Positions 48,825 through 54,548 of a DNA stretch of 54,548 bases are shown here, piece by piece (position 1 is the first letter of the stretch; each line of letters starts with the position of its first letter). The DNA comes from Acidimicrobiales bacterium (GTDB lineage Bacteria; Actinomycetota; Acidimicrobiia; Acidimicrobiales; CADCSY01): the NCBI GenBank assembly GCA_030446545.1, contig JAUJNB010000009.1, positions 1-54,548 of the forward strand, written 5' to 3'. A program made the position numbers and the translations under genes. The notes beneath the pieces are model-generated. The model had not been told where the DNA came from. It did not search any database and saw only the letters and a list, made by a program, of their open reading frames with translations.

Positions 48825-50816
48825 ATGAGATGTCTTCGCAGGCTTGCCCAGTCCTCGCGCCGCACGGCGACCAACGAGCGCGGTGCCGTCATGATCCTGG
48901 CCTGCGTGGGGGTGGTCATGGCCGTCGGCGCGGCCGCCATCTCGGTCGACGTCGGGGCGACCGCCTCCCGCAAGCGGGACGTGCGCAAAGTCGCCGACCT
49001 GGTGGCCCTGGACGCGGCACAACTCCTGTACGAGGACTGGACCCTGAACCTGGACGCCGTCTTTCCCGATCTGGATGGCAACGGCGACGGCTTCGTCATG
49101 CCGTCCGAGGCCGTGCAGGCCCAAGCTGAGATCTCGGGCGCCCGCAACGGCTTTCCCGTCGACAGCCCCGATCCCGAGATCTTCCTGGTCGCGGCCATGG
49201 GCCGCCTCGACGGGGCTGGTGGGTTCCAGGCCTGCAGCGACATCGAGATCACGCTCGGGACCTGTGTTCCCGACGCGGTGCAGGTCCGAGCCCGCGACCT
49301 TGCTCCCCGGTTCTTCGCCCTGTCCCCCGCTGACACCTACGTGAGCGCCGAGGCCGTGGCCCAGATCCGCCAGACCGGAAGAGCGGGGACTCCCCCGACT
49401 CCTTCCATCCCGCCGACGCCGGAAACACCGGGGACCCCTGCCGGCAGCCCGGAGGTCGACCGGTTGGCCGGCCTGCGCGTCGGCTCGTTCCTGGCCCGGC
49501 TGGACTCCAGCCAGTCTCCCCTCCTCAACCGTCTCCTCGGCAGCATGCTCGGCGGCAACCTCGTCCTGGATGCGGCCAGCTACCAAGGCTTGGCCGATAC
49601 GACGGTCGAGGCGGCCGACCTGGCGGCCGCGTTGAACCTGGGTTCGGTCGACGAGCTGGCCACCACCGAGGTGACGCTCGCCGAGCTGATATCGGCCAGC
49701 GCCCGTGCGCTCGACAGCGAGAGCGGACCTTCCACCGCCAGAGCGACCACCGCCCTGGGCACGCTCCAAGCCGCCGCCACCAACTCCACCAGGATCAACC
49801 TCGGGCAGCTGATGGGGATCGAGCAGGGCCAGCCGGGGGCCGCGGGAAGTGCCCGGTTCAACGTCTACGACCTGATCCTGGCCGGTGCCGAGGCGGCCAA
49901 CCAGGACAACGTGTTGAGCTTCAACCTCGATTCGGCGTCTCTCCCGGCGGCCATCCAGGCGGCTTCGGTGCGCTTCGCCCTCGTCGAGGCGCCCAGTGAG
50001 GCAGTCGGTTCCCCGGTGTTCTCGGTGTCCACTGCGCAGCTCCGCATGATCGTGGACCTGACCCTGGCCGAGACCGTGCCCATCACCTCGACGCTCGGTG
50101 TCCGCCTCGGATCGGCCACCGTGCGGCTTCCCATCGCCCTCGATGCCGGGCAGGCGACGGCGACGGTCACCGACATGACGTGCAGCGGAACCGACGGGTT
50201 GAGCCCCGCCGTGGGGGTCGGAGTCCGAGCGGTCACCGACGTCCTCCGTGCGGCAATCGGAACCGCCAGTTCCGAGGCCCTGCTGGCGCCTGACTTCAGC
50301 GGGGCACTGGCTCCGGCCCAGGTGGTCAACGAGGCCGGGCTGGTGAGCGCCACCGCTTCCAGCTCGGCCGTCATCCCCGGCACCGGCCCCGGGGGAGTGG
50401 CCCTCTCGTACCAGCCGGTGTACGACGACGACAACACCAAGACCATCGGAGGCCAGGACCCGACCGCAGTGGGAAATCCCCTGCCCGTCGACCTCAGCGT
50501 TCCCCTGGGGGGCACCAACTTGTCCCTCGGGGTGAACCTGCTGAGCCTGAGCGTGAGTGCCTCCTTCGAGTCCGACCTGGCCAACACCATCAACGAGGCC
50601 CTGGTGCCGGCGAACCAGTTGGTCGACGACCTGGCCAGTGGCCTCGGCTTCAAGCTCGGGGGCGCCGACGTGACCGTCTTCGAGGGCCTGTGCAACCAGG
50701 TCCCCGGCGCAGCGGAGGTCCCTCCCATCCCCGGCACGCCCGGCAGCCCCGGGAGTCCGGGCACCTCTCCGACGGGGAGTGGAACCGACCAGCGGATACC
50801 GGTCCTGGTGCAGTAG
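48825..50816 (+). CDS. TadG-like secreted/anchored protein
   Basis: A protein of 663 residues. The N-terminal ERGAVMILACVGVVMAVGAA with helix to about residue 45 is a Tad-type signal anchor. VDVGATASRKRDVRKVADLV followed by ALDAAQLLYED is the TadG/Flp family pattern. A Pro/Thr linker (TPPTPSIPPTPETP) near residue 190 joins a long Ala/Leu/Val-rich extracellular region with no recognised domain. A second Pro/Gly tail (IPGTPGSPGSPGTS) ends the protein. The ATG at 48825 lies 16 bases after the tadE-like stop. No tadA, tadB or tadC is in the window. Confidence 0.78.
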   Translation: MRCLRRLAQSSRRTATNERGAVMILACVGVVMAVGAAAISVDVGATASRKRDVRKVADLVALDAAQLLYEDWTLNLDAVFPDLDGNGDGFVMPSEAVQAQAEISGARNGFPVDSPDPEIFLVAAMGRLDGAGGFQACSDIEITLGTCVPDAVQVRARDLAPRFFALSPADTYVSAEAVAQIRQTGRAGTPPTPSIPPTPETPGTPAGSPEVDRLAGLRVGSFLARLDSSQSPLLNRLLGSMLGGNLVLDAASYQGLADTTVEAADLAAALNLGSVDELATTEVTLAELISASARALDSESGPSTARATTALGTLQAAATNSTRINLGQLMGIEQGQPGAAGSARFNVYDLILAGAEAANQDNVLSFNLDSASLPAAIQAASVRFALVEAPSEAVGSPVFSVSTAQLRMIVDLTLAETVPITSTLGVRLGSATVRLPIALDAGQATATVTDMTCSGTDGLSPAVGVGVRAVTDVLRAAIGTASSEALLAPDFSGALAPAQVVNEAGLVSATASSSAVIPGTGPGGVALSYQPVYDDDNTKTIGGQDPTAVGNPLPVDLSVPLGGTNLSLGVNLLSLSVSASFESDLANTINEALVPANQLVDDLASGLGFKLGGADVTVFEGLCNQVPGAAEVPPIPGTPGSPGSPGTSPTGSGTDQRIPVLVQ

Positions 50817-51019
50817 CCGTCCACCCCTGGTGGCCGGCCCGAGACCCCGACGATCCACCGCGGTCGGTGCTCCATGGCCGACCCGATATGGGTAGCGGAT
50901 CTGCGGCGAGGTAGCTGGCCGAGCCGGGCAGCCAATGACGGCCAGTGCCATGCGGCCTGGCGACTGCGGCCTCGTCGGGACACTAACGTCGCCACCACCT
51001 CTGGAGAAGGAGCACCCCC

Positions 51020-51400
51020 GTGACCGCGCCGCAACCGGCTGACCAGCGCCCCCGGTACGAACCACCACCGGGGCAGGGCGGCTGGCAGCAGCCTCCGCCG
51101 CCCCAGTGGGGAGCCACACCGCCGTCGCAGCCCGGTCCCTATCCGCCGCCGTACGGCGTCTCACGGCCCACCAACGGCTTGGCCGTCGCCTCCATGGTGC
51201 TGGGGATCGTGTGGCTCTGGTGGATCGGGTCGGTCCTGGCCCTGGTGTTCGGTTACGTGGCCAAGCGTCAGATCGCCGAGCGCAGCGAGGCGGGGGATGG
51301 CATGGCCACGGCGGGCATCGTGCTGGGCTGGATCGGGGTGGGCACCTTCGCCCTGTTCTTCGTCCTTCCCTTCCTCGGGCTGTTCAGCTTCGGTCTCTGA
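51020..51400 (+). CDS. DUF4190 membrane protein, first copy
   Basis: A protein of 126 residues, GTG start after GAGAAGGAG. The N-terminal 50 residues are Pro/Gln-rich and probably cytoplasmic (PPPPQWGATPP, PPPYGVSRPTNGLAVASMV). Two membrane helices follow: LGIVWLWWIGSVLALVFGYV and IVLGWIGVGTFALFFVLPFL, separated by AKRQIAERSEAGDGMATAG. These are the hallmarks of DUF4190 proteins, of unknown function. TAACGT at 50984-50989 is a possible -10 box. The next gene is a paralogue. Confidence 0.85.
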   Translation: MTAPQPADQRPRYEPPPGQGGWQQPPPPQWGATPPSQPGPYPPPYGVSRPTNGLAVASMVLGIVWLWWIGSVLALVFGYVAKRQIAERSEAGDGMATAGIVLGWIGVGTFALFFVLPFLGLFSFGL

Positions 51401-51452
51401 CCGGCCTGACCGAGGGCAAGCGTTTTCGACACTCTCGAAGAAGGAGCAGCCG

Positions 51453-51878
51453 TTGACCACACCGAACCCGCCCGAGCAGCCCGGTCAGGGCGGGGCTCCG
51501 TCCTGGCAGCCGCCCCAGCGATGGGATCCGCCGGCGTCGGCGCCTCCGCCGCCGCCCCCGCCCCAGTGGGGCCCGACCCCGCCGCCGCCCGGGGCCCCCT
51601 ACCCGCCGCCGGCGTACTATGCGCCGTCCCGGCCGATGAACGGCATGGCCATCGCCTCCATGGTCCTCGGCATCGTGTGGATCTACTGGATCGGATCGAT
51701 CCTGGCCTTGGTCTTCGGCTACATCGCCAAGCGCCAGATCGCCGAGCGCAACGAGACCGGCGCCGGCATGGCCACCGCCGGCATCGTGCTCGGCTGGGTC
51801 GGGGTCGGGATCCTGGCGGTGATCCTCTTCTTCGTCACCCTCGCCGCCCTCGGCGGACCCGACACGAGCTTCGAATAG
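51453..51878 (+). CDS. DUF4190 membrane protein, second copy
   Basis: A protein of 141 residues starting at a TTG after GAAGGAGCA. Same layout as its neighbour: a Pro-rich N-terminus (about 65 residues with runs of six or seven prolines), then MNGMAIASMVLGIVWIYWIG, AKRQIAERNETGAGMATAGI and LGWVGVGILAVILFFVTLAA. The two copies share most of the helix and loop residues, so they arose by tandem duplication. Gap between them: 52 bases. Function unknown. Confidence 0.85.
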   Translation: MTTPNPPEQPGQGGAPSWQPPQRWDPPASAPPPPPPPQWGPTPPPPGAPYPPPAYYAPSRPMNGMAIASMVLGIVWIYWIGSILALVFGYIAKRQIAERNETGAGMATAGIVLGWVGVGILAVILFFVTLAALGGPDTSFE

Positions 51879-51918
51879 CCGGTCAGGACCTCTGGTCCTA
51901 GGGCCTCAGGCCCTGCCC

Positions 51919-52308
51919 TCAGTAGGTCGTCCGCTCCCGGACCTCGGCGAAGACGGCGTCGAGGCCCACTAGTGCCGGGCCGTGGCGCAGGAGGACATCC
52001 ACGTCGCCGCCAAGTTGGAGGCGGCCGGTGGTGAAGGCCTCCTGCCCGCCGAGCGCGCCGGTGGACATGGCCACCGCCGTCTCCCAATCCACGGTGAAGG
52101 TGACGTCGGACCCGCCGTCGACTCCGACCCGCAAGCCGACCCGTCCGTCGTCGATGGCCACGACGTAGCTCACGTCGCCGTCAGGCCCGCCGGTCACCAC
52201 TTGTTGCACCACCAGGTGCACGCCGAGGGTGGCGGCGGCCAGAGCGGCATGGTCCGAGGCGGCCGCCGAGGCGTCGGCGATCCAATCGGGGCTGAGGAAG
52301 CGGGCCAC
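51919..52308 (-). CDS. SCP2 sterol-binding-like protein
   Basis: A protein of 129 residues from a GTG. The pattern FLSPDWIADASAAASDHAAL, VSYVVAIDDGRVGLRVGVDG, VTFTVDWETAVAMSTGALGG and LQLGGDVDVLLRHGPALVGL matches the single-domain SCP2-like fold used for lipid binding in actinobacteria. There is no export signal. The ligand is unknown. It is divergent from the AttH-like gene with an 18-base gap, so both may share a promoter. Confidence 0.82.
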   Translation of the reverse strand: MARFLSPDWIADASAAASDHAALAAATLGVHLVVQQVVTGGPDGDVSYVVAIDDGRVGLRVGVDGGSDVTFTVDWETAVAMSTGALGGQEAFTTGRLQLGGDVDVLLRHGPALVGLDAVFAEVRERTTY

Positions 52309-52326
52309 GCCGGCATCCTCGCAGGC

Positions 52327-53205
52327 ATGGGGGCCGGTCGGCTCGTCACTACCCTGGCGCCGGTGGAGCCTCGTCCCGCCGACGAGGGGCGCCACCTCCC
52401 CGATCCGGGCGTGCCCGGCTGGGAGGAGTCGTGGCACTTCGACTTCCACACCGGGGACGGCGGTCTCGGTGGCTACGTACGTCTCGGACTGTGGCCTCAG
52501 TGGGGGGTGGCGTGGTTCTGGGCTGCGCTGGTGGGCGACGGGCGGCCCCTGGTCAGCGTGGTCGATCACGAGCTCAGGCTGCCCCGTGCGCCCCAGCTCG
52601 ACCTGCGGGCCGAGGGTCTGTGGAGCTCGCTCACCTGCGAGACGCCACTCGTGCACTGGAGCGTGGGGCTGGAGGCGTTCGGGGTGGCCCTCGACGACCC
52701 TCGTGAGGCCTATCGTCGCGTGCGGGGCGACCTCACTGCGCTCGGCCTCGATCTGGAGTGGGAGACGGTCGGGGCCGCCGCCGACCACCCCCACCCTGAC
52801 GGTTACCACCTTCCTTGTCTGGTCCACGGCGAGGTCCTGGTCGGCTCCGAGGTGATCACCTTCGACGGCTGGGGCGGGCGCAGCCACGCCTGGGGCGACG
52901 GGCAGTGGGGGGACGAGTCCTGGTGCACCACCACCGGACGGGGCGACGACGGGACCACCTGGCACGGTGACGCCCCAGGAGCTGTTGCGCTGCTGGGCGC
53001 CGACGGGCTGGCCGGCCCCGGTCGCCTGGCCGTCCAAGGGAAGGCTGGGATCGCCGTCGAGCCCGTCCACCATGCGCCGGTGAAGGTGGTCGCCCCCGAT
53101 GGGCGTACCAACCGGCTGGCCCGGTCGCTGTGTCGCTACGTCGCCCCCGACGGTGGTCGGGGGACGGGTTGGAGCGAGTGGCGCCGGCCCCCGGCCTCGC
53201 CCTGA
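52327..53205 (+). CDS. AttH/lipocalin-like hypothetical protein
   Basis: A protein of 292 residues from ATG 52327. It lacks a signal peptide. The sequence alternates short beta strands: WEESWHFDFHTGDGGLGGYV, LGLWPQWGVAWFWAALVGDG, RLPRAPQLDLRAEGLWSSLT, and the signature ITFDGWGGRSHAWGDGQWGD. That last segment matches the GxGxRDHSWGxRxW region of AttH/CrtC-type lipid-associated proteins (DUF7064/7065). The known relatives act on or bind carotenoid-like or lipid substrates. The tight divergent arrangement with an SCP2-like gene supports a lipid-related job, but this remains inference. Confidence 0.6.
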   Translation: MGAGRLVTTLAPVEPRPADEGRHLPDPGVPGWEESWHFDFHTGDGGLGGYVRLGLWPQWGVAWFWAALVGDGRPLVSVVDHELRLPRAPQLDLRAEGLWSSLTCETPLVHWSVGLEAFGVALDDPREAYRRVRGDLTALGLDLEWETVGAAADHPHPDGYHLPCLVHGEVLVGSEVITFDGWGGRSHAWGDGQWGDESWCTTTGRGDDGTTWHGDAPGAVALLGADGLAGPGRLAVQGKAGIAVEPVHHAPVKVVAPDGRTNRLARSLCRYVAPDGGRGTGWSEWRRPPASP

Positions 53206-53228
53206 AGGGGCAACACGGAGGAAGCTGG

Positions 53229-54548
53229 TCAGCCCGGAGGCAGGTCCAGCTCGACCACGCCGAGGTCCACACCGCCCCCGTCGTCGCCGAGTTCCGGGGG
53301 GGCGCCCACGGGCGGGTTGAAGGGCGCCATGATCACGGCCAGGGTGGAGGCGTCGAGGATGCCGCTGGGCGGAAGTCCGGCCCGCCCCTGATAGCGCCGC
53401 AGGGCGTCGGCCGTGGTCTCGTCCCAGCTGGCGGTGGCGGCCACCGGGTACCCGAGGCGGGTGAGCTGGGCCTGGAGCCCCCGGATCTGGTCGGGCCGCA
53501 GCTCCTCGGGGGACCCGGCCTGCCAGCGGAACTCGGGAGCGGCCTGGAGGGTGTCCCAGATGGCCTGGGTGGCGTGTTGCCACGACCAGAACGACACGCC
53601 GGCGGCGCCGGACTGCTGGGCCGCAGCGAGGAAGCGCTGGATCTCCTCCGGTGGCGGAGGGCCCGGCCGGCCTCCCTCGGGCCCACCGTCGTAGGCCTGG
53701 CCGATGGGGATCACCGGCTTGCCGAAAGGCGCCAGGAAGGCGATGTCGTGGACGACATCGGTGTCGGGCTGGCGGTTGAGCCAGTAGGTCATGGGCGCCA
53801 CCGCGTCGAAGGGGGGGATGACCGCGGCGTAGGGATACCGGGCCTGCATCTGGGTGGAGGGCCGGGGAACCACGGCCACCAACGGGTAGGCGGGGCCAGC
53901 CGCCTCACGGAGCCGCTGCCCGTAGGCGGCGGCTCCCTCGGCGCTGAGGTTGGTCCCCTCCGAGGCCGTCTCGATGTCGGCCGCGAAGCCGTCGAGGCGG
54001 TCGCCGCTCGGGCTGGTATGGGTGATGGCGGCCATGGCCCGGGTCACATCGGCGTCGACGTCGTCGAGGTAGGGAAAGTCCCACCCGTAGACCCTGATCC
54101 CGGCGGCGTGGGCCTTGGGCAGGAGCTCGTCCATGTAGGGCTGGGCGTAGAAGCCACCGCGGGAGGAGCCGGTACGCACGTAGACGTGGGTGAGGCCCAC
54201 CAGGCGGGCCCGGGCCACCAGGGCGTCGACGTTGCCGCCTTCGATCTCTTCGGGGACGTACAGCCACATCCCCTGGCCGAGGGGCAGCGCGCCGGCGTCG
54301 GTGGGGACGACCGGAGCGGCGGGGACGGCCGCCGGTGACGCCAGCGCCTGGGGCGGCGTGGTCGTCAGCACCTCCGCGCGGGAGAGACGATGGAGGCGGG
54401 CGAGGTCGGGGAGGTCGCTGGCCTCGGGGGGTGTCTCGGCGGCGGCCGGCGACGGCACCGGGAGGGGGCTGACGGGGGCGGTGACGACGGCCGATCGCGG
54501 GAGCCGGCTCAGACCGAGAGCCTCAGCGGCGAGACCCGGCGGTGCCTC
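53229..54548 (-). CDS. Glycosidase-like TIM-barrel protein with peptidoglycan-binding domain, 5' end outside window
   Basis: The frame is open to the right edge; GTG at 54458 is the only start-like codon inside the window and gives 409 residues, but an upstream signal peptide is likely outside. After a Pro/Ala-rich linker comes a glycosyl-hydrolase-like barrel (GMWLYVPEEIEGGNVDALVA, LTHVYVRTGSSRGGFYAQPY, GIRVYGWDFPYLDDVDADVT, DGFAADIETASEGTNLS and APMTYWLNRQPDTDVV, with Asp/Glu candidates). The last 110 residues are a peptidoglycan_binding_1 repeat: DQIRGLQAQLTRLGYPV and TADALRRYQGRAGLPPSGIL. The layout is like lysozyme-type or wall-remodelling proteins. I cannot name the family exactly. Confidence 0.72.
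   Translation of the reverse strand, partial: EAPPGLAAEALGLSRLPRSAVVTAPVSPLPVPSPAAAETPPEASDLPDLARLHRLSRAEVLTTTPPQALASPAAVPAAPVVPTDAGALPLGQGMWLYVPEEIEGGNVDALVARARLVGLTHVYVRTGSSRGGFYAQPYMDELLPKAHAAGIRVYGWDFPYLDDVDADVTRAMAAITHTSPSGDRLDGFAADIETASEGTNLSAEGAAAYGQRLREAAGPAYPLVAVVPRPSTQMQARYPYAAVIPPFDAVAPMTYWLNRQPDTDVVHDIAFLAPFGKPVIPIGQAYDGGPEGGRPGPPPPEEIQRFLAAAQQSGAAGVSFWSWQHATQAIWDTLQAAPEFRWQAGSPEELRPDQIRGLQAQLTRLGYPVAATASWDETTADALRRYQGRAGLPPSGILDASTLAVIMAPFNPPVGAPPELGDDGGGVDLGVVELDLPPG

Overview
The window is about 54.5 kb of very GC-rich DNA carrying the core chromosome of an actinobacterium, most likely an uncultured member of the class Acidimicrobiia. The evidence is the gene order rpsK-rpsD-rpoA-rplQ-truA followed by rplM-rpsI-glmM, a GuaB3-type protein in front of guaA, a PcrA-type helicase, a HrcA/CIRCE-controlled groESL operon, many GTG and TTG starts, and strong G/C preference at third codon positions. 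The genus cannot be fixed from the sequence alone. No stretch longer than about 220 bases lacks a gene, and I see no tRNA, rRNA, CRISPR array, insertion sequence or prophage.

Layout. 0-5 kb: ribosomal proteins, RNA polymerase alpha, TruA and a small membrane protein. 5-10.2 kb: amino-sugar synthesis (glmM and an unusually large glmS homologue) and acpS. 10.2-18 kb: a peptidoglycan-recognition amidase on the minus strand, then a tight plus-strand run nnr, CBS protein, alr, family-4 uracil-DNA glycosylase, tsaE, tsaB, rimI, tsaD, mostly joined by 4-bp start/stop overlaps. 18-19 kb: an XRE regulator plus nucleotidyltransferase pair resembling a toxin-antitoxin locus. 19-21.3 kb: groES and groEL. 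21.3-27.7 kb: small proteins, a metallo-hydrolase, an OmpA-type lipoprotein, guaB3, guaA and a cytochrome P450. 27.8-31.1 kb: pcrA interrupted by an intein. 31.6-37.8 kb: sucC, sucD, a cell-wall amidase, purN, purH and folD. 37.9-41.5 kb, minus strand: an acidic repeat peptide, a JmjC-like cupin oxygenase, a sucrase/ferredoxin-like protein and two proteins of unknown function. 41.6-48.2 kb: metF, icd, lon, mdh and two Uma2 nuclease remnants. 48.3-54.5 kb: TadE/TadG-like proteins, two tandem DUF4190 proteins, an SCP2-like protein, an AttH-like protein, and a glycosidase-like protein with a peptidoglycan-binding domain that runs off the right edge.

How the genes work together. Translation and protein quality control (ribosomal proteins, t6A tRNA modification by TsaB/TsaD/TsaE, GroESL, Lon), wall precursor supply (GlmM, GlmS-like, Alr), purine and one-carbon metabolism (GuaB3, GuaA, PurN, PurH, FolD, MetF) and the TCA cycle (SucCD, Icd, Mdh) are grouped together. 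The most distinctive items are the PcrA intein, which lacks a recognisable LAGLIDADG motif and carries a GIY-YIG-like segment; the 1147-residue GlmS homologue; the acidic-repeat peptide next to a 2-oxoglutarate-type oxygenase; and a recurring TANNNT box 6-9 bases before start codons, which suggests many leaderless transcripts.

Quality caution. At least a dozen genes, several of them essential (groES, tsaD, guaA, lon, folD), are broken by frameshifts. Almost all of these are net losses of one or two bases inside G or C runs. They look like sequencing or assembly deletions rather than gene decay, so I annotate these loci as genes and give the likely break points.
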